Shown here: positions 13,526-22,334 of the stretch, in pieces
How the letters are laid out: each line of letters begins with the position of its first letter
Position numbering within the stretch: the first letter of the stretch is position 1
Origin: JAAFIP01 sp043772355
Lineage (GTDB): Bacteria; Pseudomonadota; Gammaproteobacteria; Burkholderiales; Burkholderiaceae_C
Assembly: GCA_043772355.1 (NCBI GenBank)
Contig: JAYVGI010000422.1
Coordinates: 1 to 27,779 of the forward strand
Reading direction: 5' to 3'
DNA: 27,779 nucleotides
Translations under genes and position numbers: made by a program
Notes under the pieces: generated by a model
Seen by the model: the letters and a program-made list of their open reading frames with translations, nothing else
Databases searched by the model: none
What the model was told of the DNA's origin: nothing

Positions 13526-14713
13526 GTGAGCCAAGCTACCCGCACCCAAGTGTGCATCATCGGCGCAGGCCCCGCAGGCCTGCTGCTGGGTGCGCTGCTG
13601 CACAAAGCAGGCATAGACAACCTCATCATCGAGCGCCAAAGTGCAGGCTACGTGCTAGGCCGCATCCGCGCTGGCATATTGGAGCAAACCACGGTGGACG
13701 CCCTGCACTACGCAGGCGTGGGCCTGGGCGTGCACACCGACGGCCACGTGCACAACCATATCGAGCTGGTGTTTAACAGCCAGCGCCACGCCATCGAGCT
13801 GTCCAGCCGCACCGGCGGCAAAGCCGTCACCGCCTACGGCCAAACCGAGGTAACCAGCGACCTCATGCAGCACCGCGCGCTGGTAGGCCGCCCCACCGTG
13901 TACGAAGCCAAAGAGGTCAGCCTGCACCAGTTTGACTCAGCCAAGCCCGTCGTGCGGTACATGAAAGACGGCGTGCAGCACGAAGTGCAATGCGACTTTA
14001 TCGCCGGCTGCGACGGCTTTCACGGCGTCAGCCGCGCCAGCGTGCCCGCAGGCAGCATTACCGAGTACAACAAAGAGTACCCCTTCGGTTGGATCGGCGT
14101 GCTGGCCGACGTGCCCCCCGTCTCACCCCACGCCATCATCTACGGCAACAGCCCACGCGGCTTCTCGTTGTGCAGCATGCGCAGCATGACGCGCAGCCGC
14201 TACTACGTGCAATGCCCCATGACCGATAAGGTGGACGACTGGAGCGACGAACGCTTTTGGAACGAGCTAAAACTGCGCCTGGACGAGGACACCGCCAGCC
14301 GCATCATCACCGGCCCATCGATTGAAAAAAGCATCGCCCCGCTGCGCAGCTTTGTCGCCGAGCCCATGCGCTTTGGCAGGCTGTTTTTAGCCGGCGACGC
14401 AGCCCACATCGTGCCGCCCACCGGTGCCAAGGGCCTGAACCTGGCCGCCAGCGACGTGAAGATGCTGTACGAAGCCTTCAGCGACTACTACCTGGACAAA
14501 TCCGAGTCCGGCATCAACGGCTACTCCGCCCGGGCGCTGGGCCGGGTGTGGCGCGTAGAGCGCTTTAGCTGGTGGCTCACCACCCTCATGCACCGATTCC
14601 CCGACAGCGCAGGTTTTGGGCAAAAAATGCAAGAGGCCGAGCTGTCCTATTTGATGAGCTCTGAGGCTGCGCAAACCATGCTGGCGGAGAACTACGTCGG
14701 CTTGCGTGGGTAA
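13526..14713 (+). CDS. pobA: 4-hydroxybenzoate 3-monooxygenase
   Basis: This 395-residue flavoprotein hydroxylase converts 4-hydroxybenzoate, NADPH and O2 to protocatechuate in the cytoplasm. The FAD-binding GAGPAG (13-18), the middle motif AGCDGFHGVSR (160-170) and the second FAD motif GDAAHIVPPTGAKGLN (290-305) are intact. The substrate site is readable from the segment IYGNSPRGFSLCSMRS...SRYYVQ, with Tyr206, Ser217, Arg219 and Tyr227 in the positions of the Tyr201, Ser212, Arg214 and Tyr222 known from the Pseudomonas enzyme. Length matches the family (394). The start is GTG with GGAGA eight bases upstream. It lies 40 bp after the ABC gene and may be cotranscribed. No PobR regulator and no protocatechuate dioxygenase are in the window. 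Confidence 0.96.
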   Translation: MSQATRTQVCIIGAGPAGLLLGALLHKAGIDNLIIERQSAGYVLGRIRAGILEQTTVDALHYAGVGLGVHTDGHVHNHIELVFNSQRHAIELSSRTGGKAVTAYGQTEVTSDLMQHRALVGRPTVYEAKEVSLHQFDSAKPVVRYMKDGVQHEVQCDFIAGCDGFHGVSRASVPAGSITEYNKEYPFGWIGVLADVPPVSPHAIIYGNSPRGFSLCSMRSMTRSRYYVQCPMTDKVDDWSDERFWNELKLRLDEDTASRIITGPSIEKSIAPLRSFVAEPMRFGRLFLAGDAAHIVPPTGAKGLNLAASDVKMLYEAFSDYYLDKSESGINGYSARALGRVWRVERFSWWLTTLMHRFPDSAGFGQKMQEAELSYLMSSEAAQTMLAENYVGLRG

Positions 14714-14749
14714 TAGTCGGTGTGGCACCAGCTTACTAAAATAGAGCCC

Positions 14750-15643
14750 ATGACAACGCAAATTCAGCCCCCAAAAACACCGCAAGCCCTGGCCGGCACC
14801 CGCATTATCAGCCTGGCGCTCAATTTGCCCGGCCCTGCGGCCATGATGCGTTTGCACCGCATGGGCGCTGCGTGCATCAAGGTAGACAGCCCCGCAGGCG
14901 ACCCCATGCGCCACTACAACCCTGCGGCTTATGCGCAGATGCATGCGGGCATGCGATTGGTCACATTGGATTTGAAAACTCCAGAAGGTCAAAGCGCCTT
15001 GCACGCAGAGCTGGCGCAGGCGCAGGTGCTGCTCACCTCGTTTCGCCCGTCAGCCTTGCGCAAACTGGCTCTGGACTGGGGCAATTTGCACACCCGCCAC
15101 CCGCAGCTCAGCCTGGTGTGCATCGTCGGCAGCCCAGGCGCGCGCGCCGAAGAGCCGGGCCATGACCTGACCTATCTGGCCGAGAACGGCCTGGTCACCG
15201 GCACCGAGCTGCCCGCTACGCTGTACGCCGACATGGCCGGCTCGCTGGCCGCCAGCGAGGCCGTATTGCAGGCCGTGTTGCTGCAAAAAACCCAAGGCTT
15301 GGCGACGTACCAAGAGATAGCTTTGTCCGACGCTGCAGCCTACCTAGCACTCCCCCGCAACTGGGGCCTGACCCTGCCCACCGGCGCCGTAGGCGGCGCG
15401 CATGCAGGCTACCGCGTGTACCCCTGCAAAGACGGCCGCGCCACCGTAGCCGCGCTAGAGCCGCACTTTGCAGCCGCGCTGTGCAAGGTGGCTGGCATTG
15501 CGCAAAGCGACATGGCTGCCATGCTGAGCCCGGCTACGCAGCGGGCGTTGGCCACTTTCTTTGCCACACGCAGTTGCGTGCAGCTGGATGCCTTGGCTGC
15601 TGCGCACGATATTCCGCTTTTTTGTATTGCAAACGGGCATTAG
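14750..15643 (+). CDS. CaiB/BaiF family III CoA-transferase, short form
   Basis: This 297-residue protein matches the N-terminal part of family III CoA-transferases and alpha-methylacyl-CoA racemases: LAGTRIISLALNLPGPAAMMRLHRMGA (14-40), IKVDSPAGDPMR (43-54), LDLKTPEG (73-80). Asp139 in PGHDLTYLAENGL is the expected catalytic aspartate. Such proteins are usually 360-400 residues, so this one is short, mainly in the C-terminal half. ATG 14750 is chosen; a GTG at 14720 adds ten unlikely residues. It follows pobA by 36 bp on the same strand and may help move CoA between aromatic or aliphatic acids (inference). The stop codon TAG is the first three bases of the conserved block of a family B repeat. 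Confidence 0.85.
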   Translation: MTTQIQPPKTPQALAGTRIISLALNLPGPAAMMRLHRMGAACIKVDSPAGDPMRHYNPAAYAQMHAGMRLVTLDLKTPEGQSALHAELAQAQVLLTSFRPSALRKLALDWGNLHTRHPQLSLVCIVGSPGARAEEPGHDLTYLAENGLVTGTELPATLYADMAGSLAASEAVLQAVLLQKTQGLATYQEIALSDAAAYLALPRNWGLTLPTGAVGGAHAGYRVYPCKDGRATVAALEPHFAAALCKVAGIAQSDMAAMLSPATQRALATFFATRSCVQLDALAAAHDIPLFCIANGH

Positions 15644-15829
15644 CCCCCTGGAATACTGCGGGAGCAGCTATGGAATAAATAGTGGTTAATTGGGGGGGGA
15701 TGCTCGGTTGAAGGTCTGTCCGGCAGGTTTTCGGCAAAAAGTGGTTTCATCCACCAAGAAATACTATTTTTTAGCTTCCACCTGTGTACCCCACTGGCCT
15801 GCTTAGATTAAGCGCTACTATTTAGTGAG
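15640..15829. repeat. family B repeat, copy 3 (right half only)
   Basis: It begins with the inner-arm sequence TTAGCCCCCTGGAATACTGC (then GGGAGCAGCTA) and ends with the outer end TGTACCCCACTGG...CTACTATTTAGTGAG. The length (190 bp) equals the right-hand portion of the full elements from inner arm to outer end (193 bp in the copy at 27.3 kb). It lies between two convergent genes and overlaps the stop codon of the CoA-transferase. Confidence 0.75.
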
Positions 15830-15851
15830 CAAAGCCAAACTTTTCAGCCCA

Positions 15852-16607
15852 TCAACCGCGCCCCACAAACGGCATACGCGTCGCCATCACCGTATGGAAC
15901 AGCACGTTGGCCTCCAACGGCAAGTTGGCCATGTACAGCACCGAGTTGCCCACAATGTTCACGTCCATCAGCGGTTCAATGGCGATCTCGCCATTGGCTT
16001 GGCTGACCCCCTTGGCCATGCGGGCGGCCATTTCGGTGGCGGCGTTGCCGATGTCTATCTGGCCTACCGCAATATTGTATTTTCGGCCGTCCAGGGATGC
16101 GGTTTTGGTCAAGCCCATCACGCCGTGTTTGGTGGCGGTATAGGCAATCGAGTTAGGCCGTGGCGTGTGCGCCGAGATCGAGCCATTGTTGATGATGCGC
16201 CCGCCCTGCGGGGTTTGCGCCTTCATGGTGCGAAAAGCCTGCTGAATGCACAAGAACATGCCGGTAAAGTTAATGTCCACCACGTTTTTCCACTGCTCCA
16301 GCGTCAGCTCCTCCAGCGGGATGCCAGGGGCATTGACACCGGCGTTGTTGAACACCAAGTCTACCCGGCCAAAAGCTTTGACCGTGCTCTCAAACAGCGC
16401 CGCGACCGACACCGGATCAGCCACGTTGGTGGGCACGGCCAGGGCGCGCTCTGCCGCGCCCGACAGCGCTGCCACCTGCGCCAAAGGCTCAGGCCTGCGC
16501 CCGGCCAGCGCCACGCACCAGCCGTCGGCCAGCAGGGCCAGCGCGGTGGCCTTGCCTACGCCGGTACCCGCGCCAGTGACGATGGCTACTTTTTTAGGGG
16601 AGTTCAT
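15852..16607 (-). CDS. SDR family oxidoreductase
   Basis: This 251-residue classical short-chain dehydrogenase/reductase has the cofactor motif TGAGTGVG (11-18), NNAG (87-90), and the catalytic Ser143 (NGSIS), Tyr156 and Lys160 (YTATK). ALAGRR after beta-2 (34-38), with arginines and no acidic residue, suggests NADP(H) rather than NAD(H). The ORF is open upstream to 16700, but MNSPKKVAIVTG (ATG 16607) matches the family start, with AAAGAAAG upstream as a weak ribosome site. The substrate is unknown. It is transcribed towards the CoA-transferase and divergently from the Old Yellow Enzyme gene, 216 bp away; that pair may share a control region (inference). Confidence 0.9.
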   Translation of the reverse strand: MNSPKKVAIVTGAGTGVGKATALALLADGWCVALAGRRPEPLAQVAALSGAAERALAVPTNVADPVSVAALFESTVKAFGRVDLVFNNAGVNAPGIPLEELTLEQWKNVVDINFTGMFLCIQQAFRTMKAQTPQGGRIINNGSISAHTPRPNSIAYTATKHGVMGLTKTASLDGRKYNIAVGQIDIGNAATEMAARMAKGVSQANGEIAIEPLMDVNIVGNSVLYMANLPLEANVLFHTVMATRMPFVGRG

Positions 16608-16823
16608 AGTGTCTTTCTTTCTGCCGTGACGGCCATGGTGTTTGCGTAAATGTAGCGCCATCATATCGAGCCAACCGGCCATGGCGCTTGCCCCCATCAA
16701 CTTGGAGACACCCAGACTACGGCCCTGTGTGCAGCGGCGCTATGATGCAAAGCGCGAAGGCTCAGCCCTAGTTTGTACGGCGCGCCACCTTATCCTTCTC
16801 CATCACACCGTCCACCGCACCCC

Positions 16824-17942
16824 ATGCAAGCCACCAGCCCCACCCTTTTCGACCCCGTCACCGCAGGCAGCCTGCAGCTCGCCAACCGCATCGTGATGGC
16901 CCCGCTCACGCGCAACCGCGCCCCCGGCGCGGTGCCCACACCGCTGATGGCGCAGTACTACACCCAGCGCGCCAGCGCAGGCCTGCTGATCACCGAGGCC
17001 ACCGCCATCAGCCACCAAGGCCAAGGCTACTCTGACGTGCCCGGCCTGTACGGCCCGGATCAGTTGGACGGCTGGAAGCACATCACCCAATCGGTGCACG
17101 CCGCAGGCGGCAAAATCGTCGTGCAGCTGTGGCATGTGGGCCGCGTATCGCATGTGGACTTGCAGCCCGGTGGGGGCGCTCCCGTAGCGCCATCGGCCAT
17201 CACGGCCAAAACCAAGACCGTGCTCATCAGAGACGGGGTGCCCGGCTTTGTAGAGACTTCTGAGCCCCGTGCACTAGGCTTGGACGAGCTGCCCGGTATT
17301 GTGCAAAGCTATGTCAGCGCCGCGCGCGCAGCCATCGACGTTGCGGGCTTTGATGGCGTAGAAATCCACGGAGCCAACGGCTACCTGCTCGACCAGTTTT
17401 TAAAGAGCGGCTCCAACCAACGCCAGGACGCCTACGGCGGCAGCCTGGAAAACCGCGCCCGCCTGCTGCTGGAGGTGGTGCGTGGCATCACGAGCGTCAT
17501 TGGCGGTGGCCGCACTGCCATCCGCCTGGCCCCCGTCACCCCGTCCAACGACGCGTTTGACGCAGACCCGCAGCCCCTGTTTGACTACGTGGTGCGCCAG
17601 CTCGCCCCGCTAGGCTTGGCCTACCTGCACATCATCGAAGGTGCCACCGGCGGCGCACGCGACCTGCCAGAGCGCCCGTTTGACTACCCGGCCCTCAAAG
17701 CCGCCTACCGCCAAGCGGGTGGCCAAGGCGCATGGATGGTCAACAATGGCCTGGACAAACCCCTGGCCGAGCAAGCTGTTGCACAAGGTGCAGACTTGGT
17801 AGCCTTTGGCCGCCCGTTTATCGCCAACCCCGACCTGGTGCAGCGCCTGCGCCTGGGCGCTGCGTGGAACGCAGGAGACCGCCCCACGTTTTACGGCGGC
17901 GGAGCCCAAGGCTATACCGACTACCCCACGCTGTCCACCTGA
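16824..17942 (+). CDS. Old Yellow Enzyme family alkene reductase
   Basis: This 372-residue FMN- and NADPH-dependent ene-reductase of the NemA/OYE type reduces activated C=C bonds or nitro groups. Visible landmarks are the N-terminal NRIVMAPLTRNRA (21-33), VQLWHVGRVSH (100-110), and the substrate-anchoring His182/Asn185 and Tyr187 in EIHGANGYLLDQFLKSGSNQR, followed by DAYGGSLENRARLLLE, and the C-terminal phosphate-binding GADLVAFGRPFIANPDL. Length is standard. ATG 16824 is chosen because FDPVTAGSLQLANR follows directly; the ribosome site is weak. It is divergent from the SDR gene. The physiological substrate is not evident from the context. Confidence 0.94.
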   Translation: MQATSPTLFDPVTAGSLQLANRIVMAPLTRNRAPGAVPTPLMAQYYTQRASAGLLITEATAISHQGQGYSDVPGLYGPDQLDGWKHITQSVHAAGGKIVVQLWHVGRVSHVDLQPGGGAPVAPSAITAKTKTVLIRDGVPGFVETSEPRALGLDELPGIVQSYVSAARAAIDVAGFDGVEIHGANGYLLDQFLKSGSNQRQDAYGGSLENRARLLLEVVRGITSVIGGGRTAIRLAPVTPSNDAFDADPQPLFDYVVRQLAPLGLAYLHIIEGATGGARDLPERPFDYPALKAAYRQAGGQGAWMVNNGLDKPLAEQAVAQGADLVAFGRPFIANPDLVQRLRLGAAWNAGDRPTFYGGGAQGYTDYPTLST

Positions 17943-18045
17943 GAAACAGTTTTTCGCCCCTTCGGTTAGGGTAAGCCGCATTGTGACCTTCGCTCACTCT
18001 GAGCTACATTAGGAAACATACTCGCTCCGCCTCCACCTTGTTTCC

Positions 18046-18813
18046 ATGAAGCCCTCTTTTTCCGCCGGATCTGCCGCACCCTGTTGGTGGATACTTTGGG
18101 CCATGCTGGTGATGGGCTGTGCCAGCACGCAGAATGCAACACCGCCTGCTGCAGAATCTGCGCCAGCACCCGCACAGCAAACCCAAAATCAACGCGTCGT
18201 TTGGACCGCTGGGCAAAACTGGCAGACCTACCACCTGCCCAGCAAAAAACCCACCAGCTTTAACAAAGTACAGATGGATGGGCGTAATGCCATGCTGGCC
18301 GTAGCCGACTCATCTGCCAGTTTGCTACGCCAGCAAGTACGCATCCCTGCCAGCGAGCTCAAGCAGGTCAAATTCTCCTGGAAGGTACCCCAGCTGATTG
18401 AAGCGGCAGACATGGCGCTGCGCGATGGCGACGACTCTCCCGTGCGCATTGTTTTAACCTTCGAAGGCAACCGCAGCAACTGGTCTACTAAAAACGCCAT
18501 GCTGTCTGAGTTGAGTCAGTTGCTCACAGGCGAAGAGCTGCCCTATGCCACCCTGATGTACGTGTGGTGCAATAAGCGTGCGCCAGGCAGCGTAGTGCAT
18601 GACCCGCGCACCGACCGTATTCGCAAAATCGTGGTCGAGTCCGGCAGCAAAAACCTCGACCAGTGGCTAGACTACGAGCGCAACATTGCCGCCGACTTTG
18701 AAAGCGCCTTTGGCGAAAAACCCGGTGCCTTGGTAGGCATGGCCCTGATGACCGACACCGACAACACCCGCAGCAAAACCCGCGCCTACTACGGACCCGT
18801 GTCGATGCGCTAG
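18046..18813 (+). CDS. DUF3047 family lipoprotein
   Basis: This 255-residue exported protein has a type II signal peptide with lipobox LVMGC, placing the lipidated cysteine at residue 25. An alanine/proline/glutamine-rich linker follows (about 31-48). The remainder (about 50-255), with SFKW-like VKFSWKVPQ, DSPVRIVLTFEG, LMYVWCNKRAPGSVV and DYERNIAADFESAFGEKPGALVGMALMTDTDNTRS, matches the uncharacterised DUF3047 domain as I remember it. It would sit at the outer or inner membrane facing the periplasm. It appears to be a single gene; a small unrelated gene follows 140 bp downstream. Function is unknown. Confidence 0.85.
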   Translation: MKPSFSAGSAAPCWWILWAMLVMGCASTQNATPPAAESAPAPAQQTQNQRVVWTAGQNWQTYHLPSKKPTSFNKVQMDGRNAMLAVADSSASLLRQQVRIPASELKQVKFSWKVPQLIEAADMALRDGDDSPVRIVLTFEGNRSNWSTKNAMLSELSQLLTGEELPYATLMYVWCNKRAPGSVVHDPRTDRIRKIVVESGSKNLDQWLDYERNIAADFESAFGEKPGALVGMALMTDTDNTRSKTRAYYGPVSMR

Positions 18814-18955
18814 CCGCCAAACTTTCGTTCCGGCACACGGGCGCGGTTTTGCGTTGGCCCGCAGATAAACCGCCAAACTGCGGCAAAATTCACTGCGCAG
18901 CCCGCTTACCACCCTGGGTAACCCTTTATGATTAGCCTCCAAGGAGCCCCATGCC

Positions 18956-19195
18956 ATGACCGTGAAACACCAAAAGAACAAAGCCCAAATGGACGAGCTG
19001 CTGGCACTGGCCAAGCAGGTCAACCTGCCGGTGCGCGAGATGCTGCTCTCGGACGAGCATTTTGAGGCCTCCAGCGCTATCTTCTACAAAGGCATGCCCA
19101 AGCTCGTGCGCATGACGATGAACGCTACCAAGTTCAAAACGTTCTACCAAAACAACCGCGAAAAGATCATCAACGACATGTTTCCGGCGCCTTGA
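18956..19195 (+). CDS. small hypothetical protein, 79 residues
   Basis: I do not recognise a named family. The 79-residue product is soluble and mixed in charge, with several helix-forming stretches and a basic second half (KLVRMTMNATKFKTFYQNNREK). It has no signal peptide, no cysteine and no membrane segment. A strong AAGGAG (18941-18946) supports translation from ATG 18956; an ATG five bases earlier stops after two codons. Coding is supported by the good ribosome site and normal composition. It ends 32 bp from the 3' end of the convergent MFS gene. Confidence 0.75.
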   Translation: MTVKHQKNKAQMDELLALAKQVNLPVREMLLSDEHFEASSAIFYKGMPKLVRMTMNATKFKTFYQNNREKIINDMFPAP

Positions 19196-19227
19196 CCTGC
19201 TCCCTTACAAGACAAGACAACTGTAGA

Positions 19228-20529
19228 TTACACCTCTTGCACAGCAGCCGCCCGCCCCCGCGCCATGTCCACGCGCTGCAAAATCACCAAACCCATGACA
19301 AACAGCACCGCAGTAGACGCAATGGCAATGCGCTGGTTACCCCCGGTGGCCCAGGTGATGGCGCCATAGGTCAGCGGCCCAATGATGCTGGCCAGCCGAG
19401 TGGCAAAAGTCCACAAACCAAAAAACTCGCCCAGCTGCTTGGGTGGCGACAGCATACCCGCCATGGCCCGCCCCGCCGACTGGCTGCTGCCCATGCACAC
19501 ACCCGCAATGGCAGCGGCATACCAAAAGCCGCCCTTGGTGGTGGTCAGCGCGGCAATGATGCAAGTAGCGATCCAACCTACCAAGGTGGCACCCAGCGCC
19601 AGTTTGTGGCCCAAGCTGTCTTGAAAATACCCAAACGCAAACGCCCCGCCCGCCGCAGCCAGATTCAAAACAAAAATCAGCACCATCGTCTCGGACTGGG
19701 CAAAACCGATCACCTGCTCAGCATAAATGGCCGCCAAAGTGATGGCCACGGCCACGCCGCCTTGGTAGAACACCGCGCACAGCAGCAGCCACATAAAGTC
19801 TTTATAGCGCTGGGCCTGCTTGTAGGTGGCTTGCAACTGGATTAAAGACGCTTTAAAGCCGCCTTGACCCAGCGCCGAGGGGTTGGGTACTGCGCGCTCG
19901 TTAAGCAGCTTAAACGTCACCAAGGCTGCCGCGCCATAAATCACAGCGGTGATCACCATCGTCACGGGTACAAAACTGTCGGCCTTGATGCCTTGCTTGC
20001 CTGCCCAAATCACGTAGCCCAGGCAAATGCCCAGCGCCAGCATGCCGCCAAAATAGCCAAAGCTCCAGCCCCAGCCGCTCACCTTGCCCATGCCGCCCGG
20101 TGTAGCCAGCTCGGGCAAAAAAGAGGCGGTAAGCGACTCGCCATAGCTGTAGAAGGTGTTGGAGATGACGATCAGCACAAAAGCCAGCGCCACGCTGCCC
20201 GGCCCGGCAAATGCCAGCGCGGCGGTAGAGAGCACGCAACCCACAGTAAACACCATCAAAAGCTTCTTCTTGGCTGCGCGCATATCGGCATACGCCCCCA
20301 AGCTGGGCATGGTGAGCATGACAATAGCGTAGGAGACACTCAGCGCCAGCGTCCACACAAAAGTGGCCCATTCAGCGCCCTTGGCAATACCGCCCACAAA
20401 GTAGGCGGCGAACACGGCGGTAATCACCACCGTGGTGTAGCCCGAGTTGGCAAAGTCATACATCGCCCAGCCAAATACCTCGCGCTTTTTCACACCGGGG
20501 TTGAGCGCGTCTTGACTGAACAATGCCAT
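19228..20529 (-). CDS. UMF1/Atg22-like MFS transporter
   Basis: This 433-residue membrane protein has about twelve hydrophobic segments and resembles the UMF1 (Atg22-like) group of the major facilitator superfamily. The opening REVFGWAMYDFANSGYTTVVITAVFAAYF (about 17-45) is the diagnostic WAMYDFANS motif. Later stretches SPPKQLGEFFGLWTFATRLASIIGPLTYG also fit this group. Eukaryotic Atg22 exports amino acids from vacuoles, but bacterial substrates are unknown, so none is assigned. It is divergent from tdk, 65 bp away, and convergent with the small gene at 18956. AGGAGAC stands before the ATG on the minus strand. Confidence 0.9.
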   Translation of the reverse strand: MALFSQDALNPGVKKREVFGWAMYDFANSGYTTVVITAVFAAYFVGGIAKGAEWATFVWTLALSVSYAIVMLTMPSLGAYADMRAAKKKLLMVFTVGCVLSTAALAFAGPGSVALAFVLIVISNTFYSYGESLTASFLPELATPGGMGKVSGWGWSFGYFGGMLALGICLGYVIWAGKQGIKADSFVPVTMVITAVIYGAAALVTFKLLNERAVPNPSALGQGGFKASLIQLQATYKQAQRYKDFMWLLLCAVFYQGGVAVAITLAAIYAEQVIGFAQSETMVLIFVLNLAAAGGAFAFGYFQDSLGHKLALGATLVGWIATCIIAALTTTKGGFWYAAAIAGVCMGSSQSAGRAMAGMLSPPKQLGEFFGLWTFATRLASIIGPLTYGAITWATGGNQRIAIASTAVLFVMGLVILQRVDMARGRAAAVQEV

Positions 20530-20594
20530 GGGGGAGTCTCCTGAGGTTGTGACCGCATTATGTGCGGTAAGCTTGGCATTCTGAAGACAAAACC

Positions 20595-21188
20595 ATGGCC
20601 AAACTCTATTTTCGCTACGCCGCGATGAACGCGGGCAAATCCACCTCGCTCTTGCAAGCGGCCTACAACTACGAGGAGCGCGGCATGGCCGTGGTGCTGC
20701 TCACAGCCGAGCTGGACAGCCGGGACGGTGTGGGCCACATTGCATCGCGCCTGGGTCTGTCGCGTGAGGCGCTTACCTTTAATTCCACCCACAGCATGGC
20801 CGAACGCATTGCGCATGCGCAGCAGGCCAAGTGGATTACCAAGCTGTCTTGCGTGTTGATTGACGAGGCGCAGTTTTTAACTACCGCGCAGGTAGAAGAG
20901 CTGCACCACTGGGCGCACACCTACGATATCCCCATCATGTGCTACGGCCTGCGCAGCGACTTTCAAGGTAAGGCCTTTGCGGGAGCCGCCACCTTGCTGG
21001 TACTGGCAGATGACATTGAAGAGATGAAAACGATTTGCGAATGCGGCAAAAAAGCCAGCATGAACGCCCGGTTTACCGATGAGGGTGAGCGCATTCGTGA
21101 GGGTGCTCAAGTGCTGATTGGTGGCAATGGGCGTTACCGGGGGCTGTGCCCTGATTGCTTTTATGGTGCTGGGGTTCGAACGGTCTGA
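20595..21188 (+). CDS. tdk: thymidine kinase
   Basis: This 197-residue type II thymidine kinase phosphorylates thymidine to dTMP with ATP in the salvage pathway. The P-loop is AAMNAGKST (9-17), the Walker B/catalytic segment is LIDEAQF (88-94), and the structural zinc is held by Cys148, Cys150, Cys185 and Cys188. YGLRSDFQGKAF and GGNGRYRGLCPDCF are conserved. Length is normal. It is a single gene with a family A repeat 55 bp downstream; no terminator other than that repeat's hairpins is visible. Confidence 0.96.
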   Translation: MAKLYFRYAAMNAGKSTSLLQAAYNYEERGMAVVLLTAELDSRDGVGHIASRLGLSREALTFNSTHSMAERIAHAQQAKWITKLSCVLIDEAQFLTTAQVEELHHWAHTYDIPIMCYGLRSDFQGKAFAGAATLLVLADDIEEMKTICECGKKASMNARFTDEGERIREGAQVLIGGNGRYRGLCPDCFYGAGVRTV

Positions 21189-21243
21189 GGCAAGCGCGGT
21201 AGGCACTGCTTAGCCGTTATCTGCGAGAGAGTCGGTCTCGTAC

Positions 21244-21472
21244 GCACGGTTGAGTGCTTATCATCCGCCCTCATGCTGGAGTACCAGAAATCGGTCGGCT
21301 GATAAACACCCAACCGTGCAACGACCAAGATAGCAATCCACCCGTATTTTCCTGTCAAATTTTCCGGTGACTACCGGTAGTGCGCCACCATGCGTGAAGG
21401 CGATTGAGCGTATGCAAATTGACCGATTTCTGGTACTCCAGCATGAGGGCGATTTGCATACGCTCAATCGCC
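21244..21472. repeat. family A double-hairpin repeat, copy 3 (most complete)
   Basis: Hairpin 1 has arms 21244-21263 and 21300-21319. Hairpin 2 has a perfect 21-bp stem, 21399-21419 with 21452-21472. The two tips contain exact reverse complements of 31 nt (21266-21296 and 21421-21451), so they can pair with each other as well. About 80 bp of conserved sequence separates the hairpins. Two less complete copies lie at 119-309 and 3994-4194. Apart from this element, 21189-21530 holds nothing recognisable. Confidence 0.88.
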
Positions 21473-21530
21473 CGCGAACCGCGAAGCACAAGAGCATCCA
21501 TATTGCGGAAAGGCCCGAGCAACCACAAAT

Positions 21531-22157
21531 TCAATGCAAATGCCGAGGCTTGCGGCCACCGTGCCCGCCCGCGCCGCCGCCGGGGCCCCGCGGTGGGCGG
21601 CCTACTTGCAAGGAGCTGACCAGTTTGTCAAAGCGCTGGGTAAACAGCTTGTCCACCTCGGTCACAATGCCTTGCATCTCTGCACGCTCAAAATGGCGCT
21701 CCACCACGGCCATCACGTCTTCCACCAGCATGTCGCGCTGCACCTGCATGATGTCGCCCGGCGTGGGGCCCACAAACAGCATCAGAAAATCGTCGCGCGA
21801 CTCGGCTTCTTCATCTTCCTCGTCGTCCTCATCAAACTCGGCATCGTAAATGCTGATCTCAATGGCCGCACCGGCACTGGCCAGCTCGTTCAGGCCCATG
21901 CACATTTCTTCCAGCGCCTGGCGAATGTCCTCGTCAGCAGGCACGGTCCAGCACATGTGCAGCACATGCTCTTTGGCATCCATACGCAGGCCGGGCTCTT
22001 CCTCGTAGGAACTGACGGCGCCTTTGGCCATCGACTTGGCGCCGGCATACGACCACAAAGGCTTGAGCGCCTCTTCAAGCTGCGCAAAAGTAACGTCGTC
22101 ACGCAAGGGCACATCACCGTGTACGTGAATTTCAAAGGGCTGGGAATACGTAGTCAT
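21531..22157 (-). CDS. acidic hypothetical protein, 208 residues
   Basis: I do not recognise it with certainty; related proteins seem restricted to Burkholderiales. The product is soluble, without signal peptide or membrane segment. Residues about 1-95 have mixed alpha/beta character (PFEIHVHGDVPLRDDVTFAQLEEALKPLW). A strongly acidic run follows near 105-122 (DAEFDEDDEEDEEAESRDD), then VGPTPGDIMQVQRDMLVEDVMAVVERHFE. The C-terminus is Gly/Arg/Pro/His-rich (about 187-208). No clear Shine-Dalgarno precedes ATG 22157, but amino-acid usage is typical of a real protein. The tail may bind metal or nucleic acid, but this is only suggested by composition. It stands between tdk and the tRNA cluster. 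Confidence 0.8.
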   Translation of the reverse strand: MTTYSQPFEIHVHGDVPLRDDVTFAQLEEALKPLWSYAGAKSMAKGAVSSYEEEPGLRMDAKEHVLHMCWTVPADEDIRQALEEMCMGLNELASAGAAIEISIYDAEFDEDDEEDEEAESRDDFLMLFVGPTPGDIMQVQRDMLVEDVMAVVERHFERAEMQGIVTEVDKLFTQRFDKLVSSLQVGRPPRGPGGGAGGHGGRKPRHLH

Positions 22158-22234
22158 AAGTAGAGTGTAGTGCGACTACCAACAAGTGCAAGATGGGCGC
22201 AAAGAAAATCAGCGCGAAAATGATGGGGTTGAAA

Positions 22235-22273
22235 GAAATTGCCACCCAAACGCGCAGCGAAGGTGGCAATTTC
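22235..22273. other. perfect 12-bp hairpin downstream of the tRNA cluster
   Basis: GAAATTGCCACC (22235-22246) is the exact inverse of GGTGGCAATTTC (22262-22273) with a 15-nt loop. It lies downstream of tRNA-Leu on the minus strand. No good T-run follows, so it may be a processing or stability structure rather than a terminator. Confidence 0.5.
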
Positions 22274-22334
22274 TCCGCTCCGGCGCGGGAAGAATCGAAC
22301 CCTGCGCGCCAGCGCGCATCGTTGTTACCGCCCT

